A stretch of 64,000 nucleotides of DNA from Dinoroseobacter shibae DFL 12 = DSM 16493 (GCF_000018145.1 NC_009952.1:1984001-2048000); one strand, 5' to 3'. Shown: positions 33,199 through 43,519, numbered from the stretch's first letter. Notes: generated by a model not told the origin, from the sequence alone. Translations and numbers: made by a program.

Positions 33199-34038
33199 TC
33201 AGACCCGCATCAGCACCACGCCGGTCACGATCAGCCCGGCCGCCAGCAGCTTCATCCGGTCCATCCGCTCGCCGAAGACCAGCCAACCGATCAGCACCGC
33301 GAACAGGATCGAGGTCTCGCGCAGCGCCGCGACCAATGCGATGGGCGCCCGGGTCATTCCCCAGACCGCGATCGCATAGGCCCCGTAAGAGGCCAGCGCC
33401 GCCACCCCGCCCTTCAGCCAGTCCTGCCGCCCCGGCCCCGCCAGCAGCGACCGGCCCCGCAACGCCAGCACCACGGGGGCGAAAAACACCGCGTCCAGCA
33501 CGAAAAGCCACGCGACATACCCCACCGCATCCCCGGAGACCCGCGCGCCCATCCCGTCCACAAGGGAATACCCCGCCGTGGCCAGGGCCGATCCCAGCGC
33601 GAAAGGCAAGAGCGCGCGGTTCTCGCCAAGGCTGAAGATGCCCCGCGCCATCAGCAGGATCCCGCATCCCAGCACCACGACCGCCGCCGCCTCGAGGCCG
33701 GTGATCACATCGCTCAGCGCGACAGCCCCGATCCCCAGCACCAGCACCGGCGCCGCGCCGCGTGCGATTGGATAAACCCGGCTCAGATCCCCCCGCTCAT
33801 AGGCAGAGGCCAGCGCCAGCTTGTAGAGGCTGTGAAACACCCCCGAGGCCAGCAGCCAGCCCCAGACCTCCGGGCCTGGCAGGGGACGCGTCAGGGCAAT
33901 CGCCAGCCCCAAGCCGCCTTGCACCAGCGTCATGATCAGCATCACGGCGATCTTGTCGCCGCCGGTCTTGATCACCGCATTCCACGCCGCGTGCAGGAAG
34001 GCGGCGACCAGAACGGCAAGAAAGACATCGAGGGGCAT
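33199..34038 (-). CDS. EamA/DMT-superfamily transporter
   Basis: A 279-aa membrane protein with ten predicted hydrophobic segments in two EamA halves (HAAWNAVIKTGGDKIAVM near the start; APIALVAALRETSILFAVLIGWLVFGERM near the end). This end motif is typical of drug/metabolite exporters. Substrate unknown. Convergent with xerC. Confidence 0.85.
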   Translation of the reverse strand: MPLDVFLAVLVAAFLHAAWNAVIKTGGDKIAVMLIMTLVQGGLGLAIALTRPLPGPEVWGWLLASGVFHSLYKLALASAYERGDLSRVYPIARGAAPVLVLGIGAVALSDVITGLEAAAVVVLGCGILLMARGIFSLGENRALLPFALGSALATAGYSLVDGMGARVSGDAVGYVAWLFVLDAVFFAPVVLALRGRSLLAGPGRQDWLKGGVAALASYGAYAIAVWGMTRAPIALVAALRETSILFAVLIGWLVFGERMDRMKLLAAGLIVTGVVLMRV

Positions 34039-34100
34039 GGGGGGATCCGGACCGGGTGACGGACCCTGCTAGCACGCAGGCCCGCGCCCGCAAAGCGGTC

Positions 34101-34352
34101 TCAGCCGCGCGGCAGGCCCAGCCGGATCGGTCCCCGGGCGGTTGCCGGATCGACCGGACGCCCGCGCTGGAAGCCCTGCAGATGCCCCTCGGCCTGCAGC
34201 CGCGCGGCCTCTGCCCGGATCTCGGGCATCAACGCGCGCCAGTCGGCGGCAAGACCGCGCGCGACCTCCGACGGGCAGAAGGTCTTGCCCGGCCCGCGCC
34301 GCGCCGCCAGCGCCAGCAGGGCCGCCCGGATATCGGCGCGGCCCGGGCTCAC
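34101..34352 (-). CDS. DUF3253 family protein
   Basis: An 83-aa protein with a winged-helix-like layout: IRAALLALAARRGPGKTFCPSEVAR, WRALMPEIRAEAARLQAEGHL and RGPIRLGLP. This pattern is typical of DUF3253. It starts at GTG 34352, overlapping the stop of the upstream GST gene (GTGA), so the two are translationally coupled. Function unknown. Confidence 0.75.
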   Translation of the reverse strand: MSPGRADIRAALLALAARRGPGKTFCPSEVARGLAADWRALMPEIRAEAARLQAEGHLQGFQRGRPVDPATARGPIRLGLPRG

Positions 34353-35218
34353 CCGGCGGCGGCGCGCTTGTCCTCGGTCATGGTGTCGAAATCCGCCGCC
34401 GAATGCCGCTCATGCAGCTGCATCGCCGGGTCCCCGAAGGTGCGGTTGACCATCCGCCCCCGCTGCACCGCCGGGCGCGCATCGATCCGCTGAGCCCAGT
34501 CCAGCACATGGGTATAGCTGGTCACATCCAGGAACTCCGCCGCCTCGTAAAGCCGCCCCAGCACCAGCTGCCCGTACCAGGCCCAGATCGCCATGTCCGC
34601 GATGGTATAGACCCCGCCGGCCATCCAGTCGCGCTCCGCCAGATGCCGGTCCAGCACGTCGAGCTGGCGCTTGGTCTCCATGGCGAAGCGGTTGATCGGA
34701 TATTCCATCTTCTCCGGCGCATAGGCATAGAAATGCCCGAACCCGCCGCCGAGGTAAGGCGCGCTGCCCATCTGCCAGAACAGCCATGAGAGCATCTCCG
34801 CCCGCGCCTCGGGCCCGGTCAGAAACGCGCCGAACTTCTCCGCCAGATGCAGCAGGATCGCACCGGATTCGAACACCCGCACGGGTGTCTCCCCGGTCCG
34901 GTCCATCAACGCCGGGATCTTGGAATTCGGATTGACCTCGACAAAACCCGACCCGAACTGGTCGCCATCGTTGATCCGGATGAGCCAGGCGTCATATTCC
35001 GCCCCCGTGTGCCCCGCGGCGAGCAATTCCTCCAGCAGCACGGTCACCTTCACCCCGTTCGGCGTCGCCAGGGAATAAAGCTGCAAGCCATGCTCCCCCA
35101 CGGGCAACGCCTTGTCATGGGTCGGCCCCGCGACCGGACGGTTGATGCTGGCGAACTTGCCACCGGACTCGGTCTCCCAGGTCCAGACGGCGGGCGGGGT
35201 ATAGGTGGGTTCAGTCAT
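34349..35218 (-). CDS. yghU: YghU-like glutathione S-transferase/disulfide-bond oxidoreductase
   Basis: A 289-aa protein with a thioredoxin-fold N-terminal domain (LQLYSLATPNGVKVTVLLEEL) and an all-helical GST C-terminal domain. ALPVGEHGLQLYSLATPNG, YDAWLIRINDGDQF and VNPNSKIPALMDR are strong YghU/YfcG signatures. These use glutathione to reduce disulfides or peroxides. The cytoplasmic enzyme looks complete. Confidence 0.88.
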   Translation of the reverse strand: MTEPTYTPPAVWTWETESGGKFASINRPVAGPTHDKALPVGEHGLQLYSLATPNGVKVTVLLEELLAAGHTGAEYDAWLIRINDGDQFGSGFVEVNPNSKIPALMDRTGETPVRVFESGAILLHLAEKFGAFLTGPEARAEMLSWLFWQMGSAPYLGGGFGHFYAYAPEKMEYPINRFAMETKRQLDVLDRHLAERDWMAGGVYTIADMAIWAWYGQLVLGRLYEAAEFLDVTSYTHVLDWAQRIDARPAVQRGRMVNRTFGDPAMQLHERHSAADFDTMTEDKRAAAG

Positions 35219-35317
35219 GTTCAGGGCCTTCTCTCTCTGCGGGCGAATGTAGCGCCCAAACCGCTTCGGCCCACTCCCCTGCAGGAGCGGGCCATCGGCT
35301 GTGGCAGTTCCTCGCGC

Positions 35318-38293
35318 CTAGGCGTCCAACGCGTCGTTGCAACGCGCGCAGGTGCCCGGATGGGCATGGGTGCCCACATCGGGCAGGATCTTCCAGCAGC
35401 GCTGGCATTTCTCCCCCTCGGCGCGGGCAAAGACCATGCCGACCCCGGGCACATCCGGCAGGGTGAAGGCCCCCTCGGGCACCGGATCGGTGGACACCGT
35501 CAGCTGCGAGACGATGCAGGTATCGGCAAAAAGCTCCGGATCGATCATCCCAGCCACATGGGCCGGCACATGGACGGTCGGCGCCGCCTCCAGCGAAGCG
35601 CCAATGGTCTTGGCCTGCCGTTCCAGCTCCAGCCCGCCAGTCACCACCCGGCGCACGCCCCGGATCACCTCCCAGCGGCCCACGGCCTCCGGGTGGCGCC
35701 AGTCCGGGCGCGGCGCGGGGAAGTCCTGCAGGTGGATCGAGCTGTCGGGCCCGGGGAACCGCTCCAGCCAGACCTCCTCACAGGTGAACACAAGGATCGG
35801 CGCGAGCCAGGCGGTGAGCCGGTGGAAGATCGCATCCATCACCGTCAGCGCCGCGCGCCGCCGCAGGCTGTCGGGCTTATCACAATAGAGCGCATCCTTG
35901 CGAATGTCGAAATACTGCGCCGAGAGGGTCACCGTCGCGAAGTGGAAGACCGACTGGAACACCCCCTGGAAATCATAGGCCGCGTAGCCCGCGCGCACCC
36001 GCTCGTCGAGGTCGGCCATCATGTGCAGGATCACCCGCTCCATCTCCGGCATCTGCTCGGGCGCCACCCGGTCGGCCTCTTCGAACGCGCTCAGCGCCCC
36101 CAGAAGGTAGCGCATGGTGTTGCGCAGCCGCCGGTAGCTGTCGGCGACGTTCTTGAGGATCTCGTCCCCGATCCGCAGGTCGACCGTGTAATCCGACTGC
36201 GCCACCCAGAGCCGCAGGATGTCCGCGCCGTATTGCTGCACGACCTTCTCGGGCGCGACGGTGTTGCCGACGGATTTGGACATCTTGTTGCCCTTGGCAT
36301 CCAGGGTGAAGCCGTGGGTCAGCACCCCGCGATAGGGCGCGCGCCCCATGGTCCCGCAGGCCTGCAGCATCGAGGAATGGAACCAGCCGCGATGCTGGTC
36401 CGTCCCTTCGAGGTAGAGATCGGCCAGACCGTCCTCGGACCCGTCTTCGCGGTCGCGCAGCACGAAGGCATGGGTGGATCCTGAATCGAACCACACATCC
36501 AGGATGTCGAAGACCTGCTCATAGGCCTCCGGGTCATGCTCGTTGCCCAGGAACCGTGCCTTGGCGCCCTCGGCATACCAGGAATCCGCGCCTTCATTTT
36601 CGAACGCCTCGACGATCCGTGCATTCACCGCCGGATCGCGAAGAAGATAATCGGGATCAGCAGGTTGCGCACCCTTCTTCACAAAGCAGGTGAGCGGCAC
36701 ACCCCAGGCCCGCTGACGGCTGAGCACCCAGTCGGGCCGTGCCTCGATCATCGAATAGAGCCGGTTGCGCCCGGTCTGCGGCGTCCAGGTCACCAGCTGG
36801 TCAATCGAGGTCAGCGCGCGCTGGCGGATCGTCTCGCCATAGGTGTCGTTGCCGTCGCCCACGGGCTTGTCGATGGCCGCGAACCATTGCGGGCGGTTGA
36901 GCCGGATCACCGGCGCCTTGGAGCGCCAGGAATGCGCGTCCGAGATCGTGATCCGCTGGCGCGCCAGCAACCGGTCCAGCTCCACCAGCTTGGCGATCAC
37001 CGCCTTGTTGGCCCCGCCGGGCTTGCCGTTGGGCTTGAGGATGCATTCGCCGCCGAAGAACGGCAGATCGGCGCGATAACTGCTGTCATCCAGCACGTTA
37101 TAGGTCATCGGCAACCCGTGCTTGACTCCGATGGCGTAGTCGTCATCGCCATGGCTGGGCGCGGTATGCACGAAGCCGGTCCCGGCATCGTCGGTCACAT
37201 GGTCCCCGGCCAGAAGCGGCACGTCGAAATCCCACTCGCCCCCGGCCCCCTCGGCCCCGGCGAAGGGATGGGCACAGGTCACGCGGCTCAACTCCCCGGC
37301 GGTGACATCGCGCCGCCGGGTGAACCCTTCGACCCGCGCCTGGGTCAGCGCGGCCTCGGCCAGCGCGTCGGCCATGATGTAGGTATCGCCCACGGACGCC
37401 CAGCACTCCTCCGGCGTCGCCGTGATCTCGTACAGACCATAGGAAATCCCCTCCCCGAAGCAGATCGCGCGGTTCTGCGGGATGGTCCAGGGGGTGGTGG
37501 TCCAGATGATGACCGCCGACTCCTCCAACTGCTCGGCCAGCAATTGCGCGCCCGCCCCCATATGGTCGTCCGGCTCGTCCACCGGGCTCTCGCCCACGCG
37601 CGCCTTGGTGATCGGGAACTTCACCCAGATCGCGTCGGTCTGCCGGTCATGGTATTCGACCTCCGCCTCGGCCAGCGCGGTCTTCTCCACCGGCGACCAC
37701 ATCACCGGCTTGGAGCCCTGGTAGAGCGTGCCGGTCATCAGGAATTTCATGAATTCCTCGGCGATCACCCGCTCGGCGTGGAAGTCCATGGTCAGGTACG
37801 GCTTTTCCCAGTTGCCGGTCACGCCGAGGCGCTTGAACTCCTCGCGCTGCACATCGACCCAGCCCTCGGCGAAGGTGCGGCATTCCTGGCGGAAGTCGAT
37901 CACGGGGATCTCGTCCTTGTCGCGGCCCTTGGCGCGGTATTTCTCCTCGATCTTCCACTCGATCGGCAGGCCGTGGCAGTCCCAGCCGGGGATGTACCGC
38001 GCGTCGCGGCCCATCATCTGCTGGGACCGAACCACCATGTCCTTGAGGATCTTGTTCAGCGCGTGGCCGATATGCAGGTTCCCGTTGGCATAGGGAGGCC
38101 CGTCATGGAGCGTGAAGGCAGGCCGCGTCTCGGCCTTCGCCTTCTCGCGCAAGCGGTCGTAGATCCCCATCTCCTCCCACCGGGCGAGCCATTCGGGCTC
38201 CCGCTTGGGCAGGCCCGCGCGCATCGGGAAATCGGTCTTCGGCAGGTTCAGCGTGTCTTTGTACTGGTTCGCAGTCGGCGTGTCGGCGCACAT
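35318..38293 (-). CDS. ileS: Isoleucyl-tRNA synthetase
   Basis: A 991-aa class I synthetase charging tRNA-Ile. HIGH is in [11 protein letters not shown] and KMSKS in [12 protein letters not shown]. The editing domain lies between ([29 protein letters not shown]). The C-terminal zinc site is [10 protein letters not shown]...CARCNDALD, as in bacterial IleRS. ATG at 38293. Complete and of normal length. Confidence 0.96.
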   Translation of the reverse strand: MCADTPTANQYKDTLNLPKTDFPMRAGLPKREPEWLARWEEMGIYDRLREKAKAETRPAFTLHDGPPYANGNLHIGHALNKILKDMVVRSQQMMGRDARYIPGWDCHGLPIEWKIEEKYRAKGRDKDEIPVIDFRQECRTFAEGWVDVQREEFKRLGVTGNWEKPYLTMDFHAERVIAEEFMKFLMTGTLYQGSKPVMWSPVEKTALAEAEVEYHDRQTDAIWVKFPITKARVGESPVDEPDDHMGAGAQLLAEQLEESAVIIWTTTPWTIPQNRAICFGEGISYGLYEITATPEECWASVGDTYIMADALAEAALTQARVEGFTRRRDVTAGELSRVTCAHPFAGAEGAGGEWDFDVPLLAGDHVTDDAGTGFVHTAPSHGDDDYAIGVKHGLPMTYNVLDDSSYRADLPFFGGECILKPNGKPGGANKAVIAKLVELDRLLARQRITISDAHSWRSKAPVIRLNRPQWFAAIDKPVGDGNDTYGETIRQRALTSIDQLVTWTPQTGRNRLYSMIEARPDWVLSRQRAWGVPLTCFVKKGAQPADPDYLLRDPAVNARIVEAFENEGADSWYAEGAKARFLGNEHDPEAYEQVFDILDVWFDSGSTHAFVLRDREDGSEDGLADLYLEGTDQHRGWFHSSMLQACGTMGRAPYRGVLTHGFTLDAKGNKMSKSVGNTVAPEKVVQQYGADILRLWVAQSDYTVDLRIGDEILKNVADSYRRLRNTMRYLLGALSAFEEADRVAPEQMPEMERVILHMMADLDERVRAGYAAYDFQGVFQSVFHFATVTLSAQYFDIRKDALYCDKPDSLRRRAALTVMDAIFHRLTAWLAPILVFTCEEVWLERFPGPDSSIHLQDFPAPRPDWRHPEAVGRWEVIRGVRRVVTGGLELERQAKTIGASLEAAPTVHVPAHVAGMIDPELFADTCIVSQLTVSTDPVPEGAFTLPDVPGVGMVFARAEGEKCQRCWKILPDVGTHAHPGTCARCNDALDA

Positions 38294-38644
38294 GTCCGGG
38301 CATCCTGTATGGTCATGTCGGTCAAAAAAGGAGGGCGGCGCGGGTTTCCAGACGCCTTGTCCCGGCAGCTCGGATCAGGCGAGCGCCGGGCGGCTAATTC
38401 GGGGAATGGGTGCCAAAAGCCATGTCATGCGGGCGTTATAGGCCCCTTGCCCAAGGGCCACAATCGCAACCTGTCTTCGGGAAACAATCGAGCGCCCGGA
38501 TCCAATTCATTCACACATTAAATCAATCCAAGAAAAATTTATGAAAAGTTACGATAAATTTGTGCTGTCGGGCGGCCCGGCCCATTGCCACCGCTCATCG
38601 CTCCGTTACGTTCGCGAGCATGTAACGAATTCGGGAGGACGTAC
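38294..38644. promoter_or_regulatory. Divergent promoter region between ileS and the VPLPA-CTERM gene
   Basis: A 351-base non-coding region. The ileS-side half is GC-rich with a GGCCCCTT/AAGGGCC hairpin at about 38441-38460. The other half has an AT-rich block (about 38505-38560) likely to hold the surface-protein promoter, then an inverted repeat CGTTAC-N12-GTAACG at 38604-38627 and a GGAGG ribosome-binding site. No T-box was recognised. Confidence 0.45.
38604..38627. repeat. Inverted repeat CGTTAC-N12-GTAACG
   Basis: Perfect 6-base arms spaced by 12, ending 17 bases before the VPLPA-CTERM start codon. It could be an operator for a dimeric regulator or a 5'-UTR hairpin affecting translation. 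Confidence 0.4.
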
Positions 38645-39316
38645 ATGCGTATCACATCCATTCTGCTCGGCACTGCCACAGCACTTGCCCTGGGCACCGC
38701 TGCGCACGCCAGCACGCTGGACATTCCGTTCAGCATCGGGTCGGGGAACTCGAACGAGCAGTTCACCATCGACCGCAACAACGACGCGGGCAACGATATC
38801 GAGATCGGCATCAAGGCCAAGAACCGCTTTGTCGGAGACATCACGCCCGTGGGCAATGTCTACAACACCCAAGCCGGCGAAAGCGATCCGGGCCTCGCGA
38901 TCTGGAACATCGACTGGTCGGTGGATCTGGGCGCGGGCAAGACGATCGACGACTATGACGTCTACCTCACCGTGGATTTCAACACCGCGGCCGGCAACAG
39001 CGATGTGAGCACCTTCCTGCTCGACGGCACACCCTTCCTCGAAGCGGGCCAGCAGATCAACCAGCAGTCGCAGAACCTCGGCTTCGGGTTCTGGGCCGTC
39101 TTGCCGAACTACCAGCCCTTCGACCCCTTCGCGCCGGGCGAGTACGAGATCGGGCTGACGGTGTTCGACCAGGGGGCCACCACAGGGGCTTTGGCCAGAG
39201 CACAGGCCTTTGTCAACGTCGCTCCGATCCCGCTGCCGCCGTCGCTGGCCCTTGGGGCGCTTGGCCTCGGCGCCTTGGCCTTCGCTGGCCGCCGCGCCCG
39301 CCGCAAGCCCGCCTGA
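38645..39316 (+). CDS. VPLPA/PEP-CTERM-type exported protein
   Basis: A 223-aa protein with a signal peptide (cleavage after AHA, residue about 21) and a C-terminal sorting signal: PIPLPPSLALGALGLGALAF, then an Arg-rich tail. That is the VPxxP-hydrophobic-basic pattern processed by exosortases in Rhodobacteraceae. The mature domain is acidic and beta-rich (WNIDWSVDLGAGKTIDDYDVYL). ATG 38645 follows GGAGG. It is probably surface-anchored or secreted with exopolysaccharide. No exosortase is in the window. Confidence 0.8.
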   Translation: MRITSILLGTATALALGTAAHASTLDIPFSIGSGNSNEQFTIDRNNDAGNDIEIGIKAKNRFVGDITPVGNVYNTQAGESDPGLAIWNIDWSVDLGAGKTIDDYDVYLTVDFNTAAGNSDVSTFLLDGTPFLEAGQQINQQSQNLGFGFWAVLPNYQPFDPFAPGEYEIGLTVFDQGATTGALARAQAFVNVAPIPLPPSLALGALGLGALAFAGRRARRKPA

Positions 39317-39325
39317 CCGATCCCA

Positions 39326-39356
39326 AACGCGCCCCGGGCCTCGCTCAGGGCGCGTT
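39326..39356. terminator. Hairpin between convergent genes
   Basis: AACGCGCCC at 39326-39334 pairs perfectly with GGGCGCGTT at 39348-39356, loop 13. It lies between the convergent VPLPA-CTERM and TrxR-like genes; the right arm includes the end of the latter. No T-run, so it is a tentative bidirectional terminator. Confidence 0.45.
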
Positions 39357-40964
39357 CACATGCTCCCACACCTTCGAGATCACGACCGAGCCTTCGCCGA
39401 CCCCGGAGGCCACGCGCTTGACCGACCCCGCGCGCACATCGCCCACGGCGAAGATCCCCGGGCAGGAGGTCTCGTAGGTCGACCGCCCCCCGACCTCCGG
39501 CCCGGTATGCACGAACCCCTTGTCGTCCAGCGTCACCAACCCGTCGAGCCAGCCCGTGTTCGGCGCGGCCCCCACCATGACGAACACCGCCCCCGTGCGC
39601 AGGGTCCAGTCCTGTCCCATCACGCCGTCGCGGATCGTCGCCTCCTCCAGCCGGTCGGTGCCGTGCAGGCCGGTGACCTGGGTGCGCCGGTGCAGGGTGA
39701 TCGCCGGGTCCCGGTCCAGCCGCTCCGACAGGTAGGAGGACATGGACGCCGCCAGACCGTCGCCCCGGATCAGCACATGCACATGGCGCGCGCTGCGCGA
39801 CAGGAACATCGCCGCCTGCCCCGCCGAGTTGCCCCCGCCGATCACCACCACATCCGTGTTCCGGCAATAGCGCGCCTCCACATCCGTGGCGGCGTAGTAC
39901 ACGCCCGCCCCCTCGAACTCCTCCAGCCGGGGAATGGGCAGCTTGCGGTACTGCACGCCCGTGGCAATCACGATCGCCCTGGTGCGGACCTCCTCGCCGT
40001 CATCCAGCGTCACGCAAAACCCGCCCGCGGCCAGCGGCGCCACATGGACCGCCCGGCGCGGCACGGCAAAGCGCGTGCCGAATTTCATCGCCTGCACCTC
40101 GCCGCGCCAGCACAGGTCCGCGCCCGAGATGCCCGTGGGGAACCCCATGTAGTTCTCGATCCGGCTGGAGGTGCCCGCCTGCCCGCCGATGGTCAGATCC
40201 TCCACCACGAGCGCGCTCAGCCCCTCGGCCCCGGCATAGACCGCCGCCGCGATCCCCGCCGGGCCGCCGCCGACGATCAGCACGTCGAACACATGATCGG
40301 CCCCGAGGGCCATGTCGATGCCCAGCAACCGCGCGATCTTGCGCGGGCTGGGGTCCTCCACCACCGTGTCCGTGCCGAAGATCACCGCCGGATGCCGCGG
40401 CAGCAGCGCGCAGGCCTGGGCGATATCCTCGGCTTCGTGATCGTCGAGATCGAGACTGCGATAAGGGATGCGGTTGCGGCTGGCAAAGGCCGCGATCTGC
40501 CGGATCTGCCGGTCCCTGTCCGCGCCCAGCAGGGTCAGCGCCGCCTGCTGGCTCTCCAGAAGCCGCCGTCGCCGCGCGGCGAACACGGTCACGATGATGT
40601 CGCTCATCTCCGGCACGTCCGCCATCAGCCGCAGCATCGCATCCCGCGGCACCTCCAGCAGAACGCTGTCGGTGCAGGCCCGGCTGGCCAGCATCACCTT
40701 GCCATCGTTGAGAAAACTGATCTCGCCCACGAACTGCCCGGGGCCCAGGCTCGCCCCGCCATAGCGCCCGCCCGTGACCGGATCAACCGCCTCCAACTCC
40801 CCTTCCAGCACGTATTGGAACCGGTCCTGGGCCGCACCCAGGGCGGTTACCGCAGCCCCCGCGGCATAGGCGCGCTCGACCCCGATCCGGCGCATCGCCG
40901 CCACATGGGCCTCGGTCAGGGGGGTGCGCACCATGGTCCGCAGGTCGGGGGCAAGGGTGTCCAT
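39345..40964 (-). CDS. TrxR-like FAD oxidoreductase with cNMP-binding domain, lacking CxxC
   Basis: A 539-aa protein. Residues about 20-140 are a cyclic-nucleotide-binding-like domain (GRYGGASLGPGQFVGEISFL). About 150-210 is a short thioredoxin-like spacer. The rest is a pyridine-nucleotide flavoprotein: VLIVGGGPAGIAAAVYA, GGQAGTSSRIENYMGFP, VVVIGGGNSAGQAAMFLS, PGIFAVGDVRAGSVKRVASGVGEG. Where TrxR has CxxC, this has GVYYAATDVEARYC, so the redox disulfide is missing. It may be a ligand-gated NADPH-dependent reductase. It heads toward the ycjF gene on the same strand. Confidence 0.8.
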   Translation of the reverse strand: MDTLAPDLRTMVRTPLTEAHVAAMRRIGVERAYAAGAAVTALGAAQDRFQYVLEGELEAVDPVTGGRYGGASLGPGQFVGEISFLNDGKVMLASRACTDSVLLEVPRDAMLRLMADVPEMSDIIVTVFAARRRRLLESQQAALTLLGADRDRQIRQIAAFASRNRIPYRSLDLDDHEAEDIAQACALLPRHPAVIFGTDTVVEDPSPRKIARLLGIDMALGADHVFDVLIVGGGPAGIAAAVYAGAEGLSALVVEDLTIGGQAGTSSRIENYMGFPTGISGADLCWRGEVQAMKFGTRFAVPRRAVHVAPLAAGGFCVTLDDGEEVRTRAIVIATGVQYRKLPIPRLEEFEGAGVYYAATDVEARYCRNTDVVVIGGGNSAGQAAMFLSRSARHVHVLIRGDGLAASMSSYLSERLDRDPAITLHRRTQVTGLHGTDRLEEATIRDGVMGQDWTLRTGAVFVMVGAAPNTGWLDGLVTLDDKGFVHTGPEVGGRSTYETSCPGIFAVGDVRAGSVKRVASGVGEGSVVISKVWEHVNAP

Positions 40965-40977
40965 GGGGTCTCCGCCG

Positions 40978-41994
40978 TTATGTGTCTTTCGAGGAAAATA
41001 GACCGCCCAACGCCTGTTTCACCAGCCGCGTGACCGACGGTTTGCGTTTGGGCCCGAAGGGCAGCGGGCGGCACACTTCCAGCGCCGCGACCCCGACCCG
41101 GGCGGTCAGCGCGCCATTGACCACGCCCTCGCCGAACCGGCGGGACACTTTCGACAGAACGCTGCCCCCGGCGACGGACCCGATCAGGTCGTCGCCCACC
41201 GCCACCGCCCCCGTGGCCACCAGATGGGTCAGCACCGAGCGCGTCAGCCGCCAGCTGCCCAGCGTGCCCGCGCGCCCGCCATAGATCTCGGCGATCCGCC
41301 GGATCATCCGCAGGTTCGAGGTCAGCGCCGCCACCACATCGGCCAACGCCAGCGGCACCAGCGCCGTGACCGTGGCGACCTGGCGGGTGGCGGCGGCGAT
41401 CTCGGCCTCCGCGCGCAGGTCCAGCGGGGCCAGCAATTCGCGCTCCAGCAGGGCAAAGACCGCGTCCGGCTCGAACTGGTCCTTGACCGCCCGGTCCAGC
41501 GTGGCGCGCGGCGCCTGCAATTCCGGCCGGTCCGCGTAAAGCGCGGCGATGCGCCCCGCCACCGCCCTGGCCTCGGGCAGGCTGCCGCCCGACAGGGCCG
41601 CATCGGCCTGCAACCGGATCGCGTCGAGCTTGCCCAGGCGCCTGTAGGCCAGCCATTCCCGCAGAGCGATGAGCAGCGCGCTGAGCAGCACGAGCGTCAG
41701 CAAGCCCCCCGCCACCGCCCCCAGAATGGGGGTCGCGCTCAGCAGGCCGGTGACGAAATCGGTCGCCGCCACCCCGGCCATGAACAGCAACAGCGCCAAG
41801 GCCGAGGACAAAAACAGTTGCACCAGCCGCGAGGGCCGCCGCGCCGCCAGCCGGGCGGCGGTCTGCATCGCCTGGCCCTGGGGCAGCACACCGGGCAGGT
41901 CGGGCACCGGCGGGGCGGTCGCCGGGCTCTCCTCCGCCCCTTGCGGGGCGTCTTCGAGGTCGATCACCACCGACGATTTGCGTGTGTCGGTCAT
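40978..41994 (-). CDS. ycjF: YcjF-family (TIGR01620) membrane protein
   Basis: A 338-aa protein with a charged N-terminus, two adjacent TM segments (about 60-115: LFLSSALALLLFMAGVAATD, GLLTLVLLSALLIAL) and a conserved C-terminal region (LALADVVAALTSNLRMIRRIAEIYGG, LVATGAVAVGDDLIGSVAGG). It overlaps the ycjX stop by 4 bases. YcjX-YcjF pairs are widespread in proteobacteria and linked to envelope stress; the mechanism is unclear. Confidence 0.85.
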   Translation of the reverse strand: MTDTRKSSVVIDLEDAPQGAEESPATAPPVPDLPGVLPQGQAMQTAARLAARRPSRLVQLFLSSALALLLFMAGVAATDFVTGLLSATPILGAVAGGLLTLVLLSALLIALREWLAYRRLGKLDAIRLQADAALSGGSLPEARAVAGRIAALYADRPELQAPRATLDRAVKDQFEPDAVFALLERELLAPLDLRAEAEIAAATRQVATVTALVPLALADVVAALTSNLRMIRRIAEIYGGRAGTLGSWRLTRSVLTHLVATGAVAVGDDLIGSVAGGSVLSKVSRRFGEGVVNGALTARVGVAALEVCRPLPFGPKRKPSVTRLVKQALGGLFSSKDT

Positions 41995-43403
41995 CTCAAA
42001 CGGTCCCCCAACAGAAACTCCGCCGCCCGGTCGAGCCGGATATGGGGCGGCCCCTCCCCCGGCGCGAGGCTGATCCTGGCGGGCGCGAACCGCATGGCCG
42101 CGTAGTCCCCGTCGAGCCAGCTGGTCTCTCCGTCCCGCGCGGGCCCCAGCACCTGGTTGGGGTCCTTGGGCAACTCGCCGGCGAAGAACGCCGCCTGCTT
42201 GCCCGTCTCCAGCAGCGTGCCCCGCACCAGGTCGAGGCTCCGGCCCTCATGGACGCGGGTCTCCTCCACCGTGGTGCGCAGGGCGGCGATGGACATGGCC
42301 CCGGTCTCGGCCCCGGCGAAATCCGCCCGGCGGCGCGCATCGCGCACCAGCGCCTCCATGATCGCGGTCAGTTGCGGGTGCTGGCTGTGATGCAGGTGGT
42401 CGGCCTTGGTGGCGGCAAACAGGATGCGCTCCACCCGTCGGCCCAGAACGGCACTCAGCCAGCTGTTCGCGCCGGGACGGAACGCGCTCAGGATGTCCTG
42501 CATCGTGGCGCGCAGGTCTTCCACCGCGCCGGGCCCCGCATGGAGCGCGCCAAGCGCGTCGATCAATACGATCTGCCGATCGATCCGGGAAAAATGGTCG
42601 CGAAAGAAGGGCTTGGCCACCTCGCGCTTGTAGGCCTCGAACCGCCGCTCGAACTCCCGCCCGAGCGCGCCGCGCGGGTATGGCCCCGGCGGCAAGGGCG
42701 CGAAGGTCAGCACCGGCGATCCCTCCAGCTCCCCGGGCAGGATGAAGCGCCCCGGGGTGCAGTCCGAATACCCCGCCGCCCGCGCGGCGTGGAGCGCTTG
42801 GGTGTAGGCCCGCGCCAGCGCCTGCGCGTCCGGCTCGGCCAGTTTGGCGGCGGGATCGGCGGCCTCAAGCGCGGCCAGAAACGCCTCCGCCCCGGGCCGG
42901 GTCCGTAGCCGCACAAGTATGTCCGCCGACCATTCGGCATAGGTTTTGTCCAACAGGGCAAGGTCGAGAAGCCATTCGCCGGGGTAGTCCACGATGTCGA
43001 GATGCACCGTCCGGGGCCGCGACAGCGCGCCCAGAAACCCCTGAGGCTGCACCCGCAGGGAGACTCGCAACTCCGAGATCGCGCGGGTGCTTTCGGGCCA
43101 GGTGGGGTTGCGCCCGGTCATCTGCGCCAGCGAGGTCTCGAAATCGAACCGCGGCACCGTGTCGTCGGGCTGGGGCTGCAGATAGGCGGATTGCAGCGCG
43201 CCGGTGGCGGCCGCCTGGAATTGCGGCATCCGGCCCCGGTCCAGCAAATTGGCCACCAGCGAGGTGATGAACACGGTCTTGCCCGACCGGCTCAGGCCCG
43301 TCACGCCGAGCCGGATCACCGGCTCGAAAAACGTCTCGGAGACCGCGCTGCCCAGGCCTGTGACCCCGCGCTCGATCGTGTCGGTCAGTGTGGAGAAAAC
43401 CAA
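41991..43403 (-). CDS. ycjX: YcjX-family GTPase-like protein (DUF463)
   Basis: A 470-aa P-loop protein. G1 is GVTGLSRSGKTVFITSLV, the switch region VHLDIVDYPGEWLLDLALL, and a later nucleotide motif is AATKADHLH. IDRQIVLIDALGALHAGP is typical of DUF463. It precedes ycjF with a 4-base overlap, so they form one operon. It is divergent from truA. Likely a stress-related NTPase associated with the membrane through YcjF. Confidence 0.9.
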   Translation of the reverse strand: MVFSTLTDTIERGVTGLGSAVSETFFEPVIRLGVTGLSRSGKTVFITSLVANLLDRGRMPQFQAAATGALQSAYLQPQPDDTVPRFDFETSLAQMTGRNPTWPESTRAISELRVSLRVQPQGFLGALSRPRTVHLDIVDYPGEWLLDLALLDKTYAEWSADILVRLRTRPGAEAFLAALEAADPAAKLAEPDAQALARAYTQALHAARAAGYSDCTPGRFILPGELEGSPVLTFAPLPPGPYPRGALGREFERRFEAYKREVAKPFFRDHFSRIDRQIVLIDALGALHAGPGAVEDLRATMQDILSAFRPGANSWLSAVLGRRVERILFAATKADHLHHSQHPQLTAIMEALVRDARRRADFAGAETGAMSIAALRTTVEETRVHEGRSLDLVRGTLLETGKQAAFFAGELPKDPNQVLGPARDGETSWLDGDYAAMRFAPARISLAPGEGPPHIRLDRAAEFLLGDRLR

Positions 43404-43519
43404 ATCCGTGTCCTTCGTGCTCGGCCTCTACATAGAGGCTGTCCCCCCGAAAGTTAAAGAGGCCGCGGGTGGCGCCAAGCCGATTGTCTTGCCGCGCGCG
43501 GCGCGCTAGGACAGGCCCC

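Noticed and set aside
36536-38521. 661-codon plus-strand frame opposite ileS
   Set aside because: Shadow of ileS, whose HIGH, KMSKS and zinc motifs are on the minus strand.
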